The notes beneath the pieces are model-generated. The model was given only the letters and a program-made list of their open reading frames with translations. It was not told the origin of the DNA and did not search any database. Below, piece by piece: positions 1-10,060 of a stretch of DNA of 64,000 nucleotides. The position numbers and the translations under genes are program-made. This DNA is from CAWGAJ01 sp963820545. Lineage in GTDB: Bacteria > Planctomycetota > Planctomycetia > Pirellulales > Thermoguttaceae. How positions within the stretch are numbered: position 1 is the first letter of the stretch; every line of letters starts with the position of its first letter. The DNA is taken from assembly GCA_963820545.1 (NCBI GenBank), contig CAWGAJ010000001.1, positions 2,294,001 through 2,358,000 on the forward strand, written 5' to 3'.

Positions 1-852
1 CCGGGCCAAAAACTACTCCTCGGCGTTGCCGCGGCCGACCTCTGCAGCCTGGCTAAAGGTCCCAACGTGGGATTCAGCGAACGCTGGCTGCTGGACGTGG
101 TCACCGCCGATCAACTGCAAACCTTGCTCAAGGCCCGCGAACTGGTGCTGCGCCAGCGATTCGAAGCGCTCATCAAGGAAACCGGCGAAACCCGCGATCT
201 GGTGGCCCGCATGGAGTTTTCCGCCGCCGATTCCCCGAGTGAGTCAACCGCCGGAGAAGCGGATAAAGTCCAGAAAGGCAACAAAACCGCCGCAGGCGAT
301 AAACTCAAGGACGCCGATAAAGCGGCAAATCCCCACCTGGAACCAAATGACGAATCCAATAGCGACCTTTCGGCCGATGCCGCAGCACGGCGGCTTACCT
401 TACATATCCTGCGCGTGCAAAGGGCGCTGACGAACAGCCGTAAAGGCGCCCAGGAGATCCTTGGTCTGGCCGAGGCCTTCGCGGACATTTACAAACAACT
501 CGACAGCAACCGCATCGACAACGCGGAACTCAAGCAGCGGCTCCAGTTGGGCATTGCCGATCCCCTGCGAATAATCGCCGAGAAAATGCTGCCGGAATTG
601 GAACGCCGACTGGACAATCTCCAGTCGTGCCTGGAGGACGTCAATCGCGCTCCGCCGGCCCGCGACAATGTGCTCGGCCAGGCCGGAGAGGTGCTCACGG
701 CCATGCGGCGCGTGCTTGACCGGATGATCGAATTGCAGGATTATAATGAAATGGTGGAAATGCTCCGCGATATTATCAAGACGCAGGATCAACTCAGGCA
801 ACAAACCGACCAGCGCCGTAAACAAATGATCCGTGAGTTTATGAAGGAGTAA
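1..852 (+). CDS. Coiled-coil protein, 3' part (cut by left edge)
   Basis: The reading frame is open from the first base, so the N-terminus lies outside the window; about 283 residues are visible. They are strongly charged and helical, with long heptad-like stretches (for example around LLKARELVLRQRFEALIKE and the QDQLRQQTDQRRKQMIREF end) and a low-complexity Asp/Lys/Ala linker in the middle. No catalytic motif or membrane segment is visible. The stop is followed after 5 bases by the next exported coiled-coil gene, so the two probably form one operon. Genes of this type cluster in planctomycetes with other large exported coiled-coil proteins, but I know of no assigned function. An internal ATG-type start could be annotated near base 67, but coding continues upstream of it. 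Confidence 0.7.
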   Translation, partial: PGQKLLLGVAAADLCSLAKGPNVGFSERWLLDVVTADQLQTLLKARELVLRQRFEALIKETGETRDLVARMEFSAADSPSESTAGEADKVQKGNKTAAGDKLKDADKAANPHLEPNDESNSDLSADAAARRLTLHILRVQRALTNSRKGAQEILGLAEAFADIYKQLDSNRIDNAELKQRLQLGIADPLRIIAEKMLPELERRLDNLQSCLEDVNRAPPARDNVLGQAGEVLTAMRRVLDRMIELQDYNEMVEMLRDIIKTQDQLRQQTDQRRKQMIREFMKE

Positions 853-857
853 ATAAT

Positions 858-2479
858 ATGGCGCTTTATAGTCGCTGGATTATGGCAGGTTTTATCCTGG
901 GAGGGATGACATTCTTCGTGAGTGGTCCATTGTTGGCCGATACGCCGGCGGATCGATCAGCCCTAACAACCGACAAATCCCCCGCTACGCAAGCGGAAAA
1001 GGGCTTGCAGGACTCAGCAAAAGAAACGCCGGCGGCGGAGCCTGCATCCACAGAAAAACTTGCCTTGGAACAACAACGGATCGCGGACAAATACAAACAT
1101 TTTGAAGAGGTTATGTTGGAATTAGCCGAACTCGAGCGCACGGACCGATCCCGACCGCGCCGCCTTGCTGAAAAAAGCCTTGGCCCAAAGCAAAAACGAA
1201 CTGATCGGCATGCGTTTTGAGCGACTGATCGAGATTCTCGAAAAAGGCCAGCTTTCCCAGGCACTGGATAATCAGACGGAACTTGACCAACAACTCCGCA
1301 CCCTGCTGGAAATATTGCTCAGCGAAAATCGCGCCAAGCGGATTCAGTCGGAAAAGGCGCGGCTGCGAGAATATCTCAAACGACTGGGCAGCGTGCTGCG
1401 GGAAGAGAAGGACGTTCAGGCCCGGACGGCCGGCCGGGACGAACCCAATCGTCTTGCCGGCGAGCAAGGAATAATCGCGGGCAAGACCGCCCAACTGGCC
1501 AAGGATATTCAATCTAACGAGGAAGGCGGAGCAGGCAAAGCGTCAGGCGAGGAAAGGCGCACCGCAAACTAAATCAAGTCCAGGTCAGGGGCCCGGTCAA
1601 GGCGGCGGCGAAAGGGAAAACCAGGGACAAAATCAAAAGCCAAGTCAACAGCACGAGAATCAACAATGGAGCCCGGTGCGCAAACGTCTGCAAACCGCGG
1701 AAAATAATATGCAGGAGGCGAAAAAGAAACTGGAAAAAGCCCGGCAAGAAGGCGCGGTAAAGGATCAGGAAGAAGCCGTCAAGCAGTTGGAACAAGCCAA
1801 GGCCGAGTTGGAGCAGATACTCCGCCAGCTTCGCGAGGAGGAAATCGAGCGCGTGCTAGCCATGCTCGAAGGGCGGTTCCGTAAAATGCTGGAAATGCAA
1901 CGCGACGTTTACGAGGGAACAGTCCGCTTGGATAAAATTCCCGCAGAGCAGCGGACTCATAACCAGGAAATCGAGTCCAGCCGCTTAAGCGGCAAGGAAA
2001 CGCAGATTATCGTCGAGGCCGACAAGGCCATGCTGCTGCTGAGCGAAGACGGCACTGCCGCGGCCTTGCCCGAAGCCGTTGAGCAAATGCGAACCGATAT
2101 GCAACAAGTCGCCGATCGGCTGGCGCAAGTCAAGGTCGGGCAGGTCACGCAAAGTATCGAATTAGATATCATCGCCTCCTTGGAGGAAATCATCGAGGCG
2201 CTAAAAAAAGCCCAAAAAGATTTGGAGAAAAAACGGCAGATGCCCAATCCCGCGCAAATGGAAGAATGCGATTTGCCGCTGGTCGATAAACTGGCCGAAT
2301 TGAAAATGATTCGGGCTCTACAGATGCGGATCAATACCCGCACGGAACGGTATGCCAAATTATTAGCAGGAGAACAGGCCGAAAACGCCGAACTGGTAGA
2401 AGCCCTGCGTCGTCTGGCCGAACGCCAAGAGCGGGTGTATCGGGTGACTCATGATTTGTCGTCGGGGAAGAACGAATGA
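858..2479 (+). CDS. Exported coiled-coil protein, split by two frameshifts
   Basis: Start ATG at 858 has a good ribosome binding site (AAGGAG, 8 bases upstream) and begins a signal peptide (hydrophobic stretch ending near SGPLLA). The protein, about 540 residues, is then almost entirely charged coiled coil. Reading frame changes twice: near 1140-1150 (ELERTD continues as PDRAALLKK one frame on) and near 1545-1575 in a Gly/Gln/Pro-rich linker. The three pieces are 858-1220, about 1140-1572 and about 1560-2479. Both shifts are of the one-extra-base type and the coding sense continues across them, so sequencing error is more likely than gene decay. The last bases overlap the next gene as ATGA. 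Function unknown; probably a periplasmic or cell-envelope structural protein acting with its neighbours. Confidence 0.65.
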
Positions 2480-3593
2480 ACACGTCTGATGTGCGAAATG
2501 CCGTGATGAGGCAAGGTTTCAGGATTCTGGATTTAGGGTTTAGGGTTCAGGGTTCGGGATTCAGGATTCTCATCCTCGCCACGATTTTCGGGTCAATATT
2601 CAATTTAACGGTTTCTTTTGCCCAATCATCCGAGGCGTTGGTCAATGCGCCGACGTGGCAAGCGCCGCGGTGCAATCAGTCAAAACAAAAACGCTGGACT
2701 GGCTGGAAAAGAAAAAAATTGGCGAAGCCGCGCGAGTAAAGGCCGAGAAAATCTGGGCTGAGGTTTCCGAGCAATCGTCCGAAGAGGAACTGCTGGCCCG
2801 CTTGGCAACGACATTCGCGCTGGTCGATCCTAGCGCGGACAAGTTAGTCGGTTTATGTTCTCAACCCAGGAGCACGCTGGTGTTGTCCGATCAAGCCTGG
2901 CTCAGCGATCCGCAAACGCCGCCCTTTGTCGCTGATAACATGCGATTGTTCTATGCCCGATGGCTGGTGCAAGAATCGCTTTTCGAGGAGGCCGAGGAGC
3001 AACTTTCGGGCTTGAAACCGACCGACGTGATCGCCCCGGCCACCATGCTTTTTTATCAAAGTGTGATTTATCATAAACTATTGGAAAAAGAAGCGGGGCT
3101 AACAACCATTGAGCATCTACTCGACGCCCAGGAGACTATCCCCCGGCGTTACCTGACGGTTGCCCGGCTGATGCGGGACGATCTTAAAGAACTTGAAGAA
3201 GACTCGCTCGATCATATTGCCCGGCGCATGGACGATATCCGCCGCCGCTTGGATCTGGGCCGGGCAGGTCCAAAGGTCCGTAAAGTGGAAGACGGAGTGA
3301 TCCAGTCGCTCGACAAACTCATAAAAAAGCTGGAGGAACAGCAACAACAGCAATCCGCCGCCGGCGGCAATACGCTCCGGCCGAACAATCCGGCCCGGGA
3401 TAGCGTACCCATGGGTGGTAAAGGCCCCGGCAACGTGACCAAGCGCAATATTGGTTCCCAAAGCGACTGGGGTAATCTTCCCCCTCAACAGCGAGAAGAA
3501 GCCCTACAGCAAATTGGCCCGGATTTGCCCGCACACTATCGCGACGTTATTGAGCAATACTATAAGAGACTGGCTGCGGAAGGAAACGAATAA
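2476..3593 (+). CDS. Exported helical protein, one frameshift
   Basis: Starts inside the preceding stop (ATGA overlap, translational coupling). The N-terminus contains a hydrophobic segment (LILATIFGSIFNLTVSFAQ) that reads as a signal peptide. Just before it, the coding sequence runs through a copy of a dispersed repeat (bases 2522-2570) that contributes the n-region. The frame changes near 2650 (SSEALVNAPT continues as VASAAVQSVK), consistent with one missing base. The mature protein is helical, with a possible TPR-like stretch around FYARWLVQESLFEEAEEQL, and ends in a Gln-run followed by Pro/Gly-rich sequence and the motif PPQQREEALQQIGPDLPAHYRDVIEQYY. That terminal motif is common in planctomycete exoproteins of unknown role. 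No enzyme motif seen. Confidence 0.65.
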
Positions 3594-3594
3594 T

Positions 3595-3629
3595 AAAAGG
3601 ATGAAGGATGAGGGATGAAGGATGAATAA
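3595..3629 (+). repeat. GGATGAA 3'-end repeat, copy 1
   Basis: Four degenerate units of GGATGAA begin a few bases after the stop codon of the upstream gene and read in the sense direction of that gene. The same repeat occurs at 9830, 10011, 44509 and 63604, each time immediately downstream of a gene and in its sense orientation. Confidence 0.7.
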
Positions 3630-3735
3630 AATTGTTCATGTTAGATCAAGCTCAGGGGTTGCATACTCTTTGGCTTAATAAAAAAACAATAATACAAAAC
3701 AATTATTTGACAACAGCTATTTGAATATTACAAAC

Positions 3736-4923
3736 ATGTGGCAAATTGTTCTTTATTTAGTGATTAGTGCTACGCCGCCCACGTTCGAGGTGCAAACACT
3801 CGATGGCCGGACTATCCTGGGATCACTGGCAGGACTAACGGCCGATCGTTTGATTGTGGAAACCGACGAGGGGCGGGTTTCGCTGGAAATGGAGAAGCTG
3901 CTGGGTTTGACGCGCAGGGAAAAACCCATTGCCCAGGCCAGCGCGCCGGGCGCTTGGATTGAGCTTGTGGACGGTTCAATGATTGTAGCGGCGCAATACA
4001 CGGCTGAGGGCGAACAAGCCCGGATTACGCTGCCCGACGGCCAGCTCATAGAAACCCCCGCCCGATCGATCCGCACCGTGCGCTTGCAAGCCGACTGGCA
4101 GCCCGTGGCCGATCAGTGGACGGGCATTTTAGCCAAAAAACATGACGGCGACGTGATTGTGGTGCGCAAAGGCGACAACCTCGACTATCACCAAGGTGTC
4201 TTACGCGACGTAAGCGACGAGGTTGTGCAATTCCAACTCGACGGCGAGGTTCTGCCCATCAAACGAGATAAAATATATGGATTCGCTTATCGTCACGCGG
4301 CGGGCGAAGCGCTTCCCGGCCCGATTTGCCGCCTTACCGATACTTTCGGCTCGCTTTGGCAGGTGAGCAAAATAACGCTTGACGATAAATTGTCCTGGGT
4401 CACGCCCACGGGACTGATGCTCTCCAAGTCACCGGATATCGTCGCCCAGATCGACTTTTCCCAGGGTAAAGTCGTATATCTTAGCGATTTAAAGCCCGAA
4501 TCGATTACTTGGACGCCGCTTTTCGGCATGGCGAAAATCTTGTCATCTTGGCAGCAATTCTATGCGCCGCGCCAGGATCGCAATTTCGAATCAAACCCTT
4601 TGCAACTTGCAGGCACGGAATATGGCAAAGGGCTTGCCTTCCACAGCCGGACCGAAATGGTTTATCGGCTGCCTGCTTCATATAGCCGGCTGAAGGCCGT
4701 GGCCGGCATCGACGACTCCGTGCGCCCGCATGGCAATGTGCGCCTGGTATTGCGCGGCGACGACAAGGTGCTGCTCGACACACCCATCACCGGAAGCGAC
4801 GAACCCAAGTCGATCGATCTCGATATCACGGGCGTGCGGCGATTGAGCATTTTAGTCGATTTCGGCGCGCAAATGGATTTTGGCGACAACCTCGATCTGT
4901 GCAATGCGAGAATCACGAAATGA
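3736..4923 (+). CDS. NPCBM-domain exported protein
   Basis: About 395 residues from ATG 3736 (a TTG at 3721 is possible). The N-terminus has a short hydrophobic segment followed by Sm-fold-like beta-rich sequence (FEVQTLDGRTILGSLAGL) repeated in the middle. The C-terminal ~140 residues match the NPCBM/NEW2 carbohydrate-binding-like fold: the stretch YGKGLAFHSRTEMVYRL, then AVAGIDDSVRPHGNVRLVLRGD, and a final DFGDNLDLCNARI strand. These are the hallmark positions of that family (glycoside hydrolase-associated). It lies between the coiled-coil genes and the protease run and overlaps the next start by ATGA, so it probably belongs to the same transcript. Role inferred: binding glycan or an envelope partner. 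Confidence 0.75.
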   Translation: MWQIVLYLVISATPPTFEVQTLDGRTILGSLAGLTADRLIVETDEGRVSLEMEKLLGLTRREKPIAQASAPGAWIELVDGSMIVAAQYTAEGEQARITLPDGQLIETPARSIRTVRLQADWQPVADQWTGILAKKHDGDVIVVRKGDNLDYHQGVLRDVSDEVVQFQLDGEVLPIKRDKIYGFAYRHAAGEALPGPICRLTDTFGSLWQVSKITLDDKLSWVTPTGLMLSKSPDIVAQIDFSQGKVVYLSDLKPESITWTPLFGMAKILSSWQQFYAPRQDRNFESNPLQLAGTEYGKGLAFHSRTEMVYRLPASYSRLKAVAGIDDSVRPHGNVRLVLRGDDKVLLDTPITGSDEPKSIDLDITGVRRLSILVDFGAQMDFGDNLDLCNARITK

Positions 4924-6744
4924 AACGTCTGCTCGATAACGCCGCAAGAAATGAAATCTTCGTAAAGATAGCGATCTGCTTATCCGTGCTGGGTGTTTGT
5001 CCATCTTTACGCGCCGCAGTAGATCAGGCCGTGCTCCAGGCCGAGTCTGATCGCATTGCCGCCATTGAGAAGGCGAAACCGGCGGTGCTGGCCATTTTCG
5101 AGCAAAGCGGACGAGGCGGGGGCTCGGGCGTGGTGATTTCGCCCGACGGGTACGCCATGAGCAACTTCCATGTGGTGCAGCCCTGCGGCCCGGCCCTGAA
5201 ATGCGCCATGTCCGACGGCCGAGTATACGATGCGGTGCTGGTCGGTCTGGATCCCACGGGCGACGTGGCTTTAATCAAACTCTTTGGCCGCGACGATTTT
5301 CCTTTTGCCGCAATTGGCCGATAGCAATCAAGCTCAAGCAGGCGACGCCGTTTTTGCCATGGGCAATCCGTTTCTGCTTTCCACCAATTTGCAGCCCACG
5401 GTGACGCACGGCATACTTTCCGGAGTGCATCGCTACCAATTTCCCTCGGGCACGCTTTTGGAGTACACCGATTGCCTGCAAACCGACGCTTCGATCAATC
5501 CGGGCAATTCGGGCGGGCCGCTTTTCGACGCCCAGGGCCGTTTGATCGGCGTCAACGGCAGATGTTCCTTCGATAAACGCGGCCGCGTGAGCGTGGGGGT
5601 GGGATATGCCGTCTCCATCAACCAAATCAATAATTTCCTCGGTTCTTTACAAAGCGGACGGATCGTGGACCATGCCACGCTGGGCGCCAGTGTGACCACC
5701 GACGAACTAGGCCGGGTATTAGTGGCGGAAATCCTCGAGCAGTCAGACGCCTTTCGCCGCGGCCTGCGCGAGGACGACGAAATCGTCAGCTTTGCCGGCC
5801 GCAGCATATCCACCACAAATGGCTACAAGAATATTTTGGGAATTTTGCCCAAGGGCTGGCGCGTCCCGTTAAGCTATCGCCGCGATGGCCAGCGATACGA
5901 TATTCTTGTACGTTTGTCCGGCGTGCATCGTGAGGAAGAGTTGTTGCAGGCCGTCGAAACCCAACGGTTCCAGGAGCCGTTGCCCATCCCGTCGCCGGAT
6001 GAAAAGCCCAAATCCGAGGCGCCTAAACCCGGTGACAAACCGCAAAATCAAAAAAAATTCCTCCCCGGCGGTTGCCGGCCGGCAATTGTGCCGCAGGCCC
6101 AAACGGAAATGCCCGAGATTGTCAAAAAACATTTCCAGCAGAAGCGCGGATTCGCCAATTATTATTACAACCGCTTGAACCAAGAGCGGATCTGGAACTC
6201 CTGGAACGCCCGCTGCCGGCTTGCAGACCAGCGCGCAGAGTGGGCGTTTTCGGGAAATTTGCCTGGCGGCGGAACATTTCGCTTTGCAGTAAGCGACACA
6301 CAGGTGACGCTTATTTTGCCCACACTTCAGTTGCAATGGGAGGTAAGCGAGCAGCTCGGATCGTCGCTCGATCCGCCTCAGAGCGGCGGCCTTTTTGCCG
6401 CACTATACCTTTGGCGGCGCTTGGCCGTGGAAGGTTTATCGCGCTTCGGCGAGGTGTATTATTTGGGGACTGCTCCGCTTGTTGGGCGCGAAGGTCTGGT
6501 CGATGTGTTTGTGGGCACGCACAAGGACGTGGAGTGCCGTTTCTACTTCGATCCCGTCGAAGGCCACCTGTTGGCCCTGGAAATGTATCCCGCGGAAGAC
6601 GTTGATCCTTGCGAAGTCTACTTCTCGGAATATCACGACATCGACGGTCGAATGCTGCCCGGACGCATGGAAGTCCGCTATGGGGATGAGCCCTTTGGCA
6701 TCTTTACCATCAATGAATTTCAATTCGAGAAAACAACCAAATAA
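4920..6744 (+). CDS. S1C trypsin-like (HtrA-type) serine protease with PDZ, one frameshift
   Basis: Periplasmic serine protease of the HtrA/DegP family. A signal-peptide-like segment (IAICLSVLGVCPSLRA) is followed by the protease domain. All three catalytic residues are visible: His near residue 84 (SNFHVV), Asp near 115 (GDVALIK) and Ser in GNSGGP. A PDZ domain follows (DAFRRGLREDDEIVSFAGR), then about 200 residues with no family I recognise, ending in a beta-rich domain that may bind lipid or peptide. The frame shifts near 5322, where FAAIG continues as DSNQAQAGDAVF after one extra C; the pieces are 4920-5324 and about 5320-6744. The gene is coupled to its upstream neighbour (ATGA). It is the only one of the three successive protease-like genes expected to be active. 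Confidence 0.8.
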
Positions 6745-6752
6745 AACGAGAT

Positions 6753-7783
6753 ATGCGCCAATCATACTTTATTGCCGGGATTTTATTTTTATATATTGGT
6801 GCGGCGGCTTTTGCCGCGGCGCTGGAAGGTCATTCAGGCCGTGTCAATATGCTCAAGCAGGTCCAGGCCAAGATGGTAAAAATCTACGGCGCGGGCGGAT
6901 TGCGCGGTTTAGAGGCCTATCAGAGCGGTTTTTTGATTTCAGCCGAGGGACATATTCTCACCGCGTATAGTCACGTGCTGGATACCGATTATATCACCGT
7001 TGTTCTGGCCGACGGCCGGAAACTCGAAGCCAAACTCCTCGGCGCCGATCCGCGCATGGAAGTGGCCGTGCTGAAGATCAACGCGGCGGAGCTGCCGTAT
7101 TTTGATCTTTCTCAGGCCGCCCAGACAAAAGCAGGCGCAACGTATATGCGCTCAGTAATCTTTTCAACGTGGCGCAAGGCGACGAACCGGCAAGCGTGCA
7201 ACAAGGCATTGTCTCGATGACTACCAAATTAGAGGCGCGGCGCGGCGTATTCCAGACGCCTTATCGAGGCACGGTGTATGTGCTCGATGCAAAGACCAAC
7301 AATCCCGGCAGCGCGGGCGGGGCCTTGGTAAACCCGCGTGGAGAACTATTGGCCGTCCTGGGCAAGGAATTGAAAAACTCGCTCAATAATACCTGGCTCA
7401 ACTATGCCATACCCATCGAGGAACTGCGCGACTCGGTCGCGGCGATCCGCGCGGGGAAATTCGTCGCCGAACGCCAAGCCGAGGCGAATCAGAAGCCGGC
7501 AAATCCGCTTATTTTAGAGACCTTAGGCATTGTTCTTGTGCCCGACGTGCTGGAACGAACGCCGCCGTACGTGGACTATATTTATCCCGGCTCGCCCGCC
7601 GAAAAAGCCGGCGTTGGGCCCGATGATCTCATTGTGCTGGTCGGCGACCGGCTGGCTCAGTCGTGCAAGATTCTCCGCGCGGAATTGGAATATCTCGATG
7701 CCGCTGATCCAGTCAAGATCACGGTTCTTCGTGCCCAGGAGCTGCTGGAATTTGTCTTGCAGCAGTCTGCCGAAAAGAAATAA
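6753..7783 (+). CDS. S1C protease-like protein, catalytic Ser lost, one frameshift
   Basis: About 343 residues: signal peptide (FIAGILFLYIGAAAFAA), trypsin-like domain, one C-terminal PDZ (VDYIYPGSPAEKAGVGPDD). The His position is kept (AYSHVLD), but the usual GNSGGP is NNPGSAGGA, with Ala where the nucleophilic Ser should be, and the Asp position reads RMEVAVL. It should therefore be an inactive pseudoprotease, perhaps a chaperone or adaptor for the neighbouring active protease. The frame shifts near 7150-7160, where one base appears missing before ALSNLFNVAQGDEP; the pieces are 6753-7220 and about 7150-7783. It follows the previous gene by 8 bases, so it is in the same operon. Confidence 0.75.
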
Positions 7784-7788
7784 CTGCC

Positions 7789-9822
7789 ATGATACGAGAA
7801 ATAAATAGTGCAAATTGCAAATTGCAGATAAAGAAATCACGGCCAGGATGGCCGTGCCACATGGCTGCCGGCCTGAGCCACTGGGCCACAGTAATTGTTT
7901 TCTCATATCTGGCAATGATGTCCGCGGCCATGGCGGCCGAGGATCTAGAGGCGCTAGAGCAAAAAGCCGTCCTGGCTGCCGTGGATCGCGTGGCGCCGTC
8001 GGTGGTGCGCATCGAGATGATCGGCGGACTGGATCAGGTCGAGGGCGTGCACTTTGGCGCCGGGGCGACCACGGGCTTGATTGTCGACAAGGAGGGATAT
8101 ATCGTTTCCAGCGCATTTAATTTTATCAACAAACCGGCCTCGATCCTGGTCAGTCTGCCCGACGGCACGCGCAAACCGGCCAAACTCGCGGCCACCGACC
8201 ACGTACGCATGCTGGTGCTGCTGAAAGTCGACGCCGATCAACCGCTGCCGGTTTGCGAACCGGCTCCCGCGGCCGAAATGCGCGTGGGCCAATGGACCAT
8301 TGCCTTGGGACGCACGTTCGCGGCCGATAAGCCCAATGTTTCCGTGGGCATTCTCAGCGCCAAGGACCGCGTTTGGGGAAAGGCCCTTCAGACCGACGCC
8401 GCGGTTTCGCCGGCCAACTACGGCGGTCCGCTTGTCGATATCCGCGGCCGGGTGATGGGAGTAATCGTGCCGCTTTCGCCGGAATCGGCCGATGAAGTCG
8501 CCGGTTACGAATGGTACGACTCGGGAATTGGTTTTGCGATTCCCGCCGATCACATCGAAAAAATCCTTGCACGTCTGAAAAAAGGCGAGGACCTGAGTCC
8601 CGGTTTTGTCGGCTTAAGCATGGCAACGCAAAACATCTACATTTCCGAGCCGATAATTAGAGTTTGCCGGTTCAAATCGCCGGCCGCCGAGGCGGGCCTT
8701 AAACCCGGAGATCGGATCATCGAGGTTGATGGACGGCGGATTTCTCGCGCGGCCGAGTTCCGCGAAGAAATCAGCCGCCGCTATGCCGGCGACAAACTCA
8801 AACTGGCGGTGCTGCGCGGCAACGAGCGTTTGGAATGCGAACTAACGCTGGCCGAGAAAATTGAGCCTTACCAACGGCCCTTCCTGGGCGTGCTGCCCAT
8901 GCGCGACGGCGGCCAAGCAGGCTTGAAAATCCGTTTTGTTTACCCCGCTGGCCCCGCCGCCAAGGTCGGGCTTACCCCCGGCGATGTAATCCTGGCCCTT
9001 AACGGCAAACCAATCAATCAGCGCGAACAGATCGGCGAGGCTTTGCTAGAGTTTCAGCCCGAGCAATCTATTAATTTGGAATTGCTCCACGACGGCAAAA
9101 AGGAAGAGCGCATACTGACCCTTGGCACTGTTGATCAATCACTGCCGCCCGCCGTGCTACCTCCGGCTCATACAAAAATGGAACCGGACAAAATAGAAGG
9201 ATTGCAAACGGGAACGATTAAATTAAAAATTCCCGAGTTCCCTCACGAATCTTTCGCCTACGTTCCCGAGAACTATAACTCGGCCGTCCCCTATGGCCTG
9301 GTGGTTTGGTTGCACGGGCAGGACGGATTTGAGTGGGAAAAAATCATTTCTTCCTGGCAGCCCCTTTGCGAGCGACATGATTTGATCCTTTTGGCCCCTA
9401 AGTCGTCGGATTCGCGCAATTGGGCGCCCGCTGAAGGCGGTCTGGTCCAGCGGCTGATCGGGCAAATCATTTCTCGTTATAACGTTGATCCCTCACGCAT
9501 AGCAGTATACGGGCGTGAAAGCGGCGGCACGCTGGCTGCGCTGATCGCGGCGCGGAATCGCGGAATAATCCGGGCGCTGGCCGTGGTCGACGCTCCGCTG
9601 GCCATTATGCCCCAGGAGAATGATCCGCAATATAGCTTTGCCGTTTACGTGGCCCTGAGTGGCAAATCGCCTACTGCCCGTCTGGTCGAAAAACATTTGG
9701 CCCAGCTCCGCGAATTGAAAATTCCCTTGACGGTAAAAAACCTGGGCGAGGAGCCGCGTTATCTTAGCGACGACGAATTGGCCGAGCTGGCCCGCTGGAT
9801 CGACATGTTGGATAGGATGTGA
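7789..9822 (+). CDS. Inactive S1C protease, two PDZ domains, fused alpha/beta-hydrolase
   Basis: About 677 residues (653 if translation starts at ATG 7861, which gives a cleaner signal peptide ending SAAMAAED; the first 24 codons fall in dispersed repeat-like sequence). Trypsin-like domain at about 50-290 with every catalytic residue replaced: Phe in VSSAFNF for His, no Asp at HVRMLVL, Tyr in ANYGGP for Ser. Two PDZ domains follow (FKSPAAEAGLKPGDRI and VYPAGPAAKVGLTPGD). The last ~220 residues are an esterase-like alpha/beta-hydrolase (LVVWLHGQDGFEW, nucleophile elbow VYGRESGGTLAA, in which the first Gly of GxSxG is Arg). The fusion suggests a scaffold or sensor that recruits a peptide or ester substrate. 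Third gene of the same protease-like run. Confidence 0.8.
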   Translation: MIREINSANCKLQIKKSRPGWPCHMAAGLSHWATVIVFSYLAMMSAAMAAEDLEALEQKAVLAAVDRVAPSVVRIEMIGGLDQVEGVHFGAGATTGLIVDKEGYIVSSAFNFINKPASILVSLPDGTRKPAKLAATDHVRMLVLLKVDADQPLPVCEPAPAAEMRVGQWTIALGRTFAADKPNVSVGILSAKDRVWGKALQTDAAVSPANYGGPLVDIRGRVMGVIVPLSPESADEVAGYEWYDSGIGFAIPADHIEKILARLKKGEDLSPGFVGLSMATQNIYISEPIIRVCRFKSPAAEAGLKPGDRIIEVDGRRISRAAEFREEISRRYAGDKLKLAVLRGNERLECELTLAEKIEPYQRPFLGVLPMRDGGQAGLKIRFVYPAGPAAKVGLTPGDVILALNGKPINQREQIGEALLEFQPEQSINLELLHDGKKEERILTLGTVDQSLPPAVLPPAHTKMEPDKIEGLQTGTIKLKIPEFPHESFAYVPENYNSAVPYGLVVWLHGQDGFEWEKIISSWQPLCERHDLILLAPKSSDSRNWAPAEGGLVQRLIGQIISRYNVDPSRIAVYGRESGGTLAALIAARNRGIIRALAVVDAPLAIMPQENDPQYSFAVYVALSGKSPTARLVEKHLAQLRELKIPLTVKNLGEEPRYLSDDELAELARWIDMLDRM

Positions 9823-9829
9823 ACAAAAA

Positions 9830-9850
9830 GGATGAAGGATGAAGGGTGAA
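9830..9850 (+). repeat. GGATGAA 3'-end repeat, copy 2
   Basis: Three units starting about 8 bases after the preceding stop, in the sense of that gene. The rest of 9851-10010 is AT-rich sequence with repeat-like fragments also seen near 44.5 kb (the pair TTTATAG...TTTACA); no gene is visible. Confidence 0.65.
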
Positions 9851-10010
9851 TAATAGGGTACAGGAAACAGCGGACGGGGGAATCGAGGATCGGGCCTAGG
9901 AACAGGTAGATAGTAGATCAGGTGGTAGATCGATGAGAATGTAAAGAAACAAGTGGTTATAGGAACTTTATAGTTCACAGTTTACAGTTTTTTTTATTCA
10001 GCATTCTGAA

Positions 10011-10024
10011 TTCATCCTTCATCC
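10011..10024 (-). repeat. GGATGAA 3'-end repeat, copy 3
   Basis: Two units downstream of the SecA-like gene, in its sense orientation, followed on the - strand by A-rich sequence related to that downstream of the prolyl oligopeptidase gene. Confidence 0.6.
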
Positions 10025-10060
10025 TTTTTTTCACTCTCCACCAACTACTCTTCACTTTGA

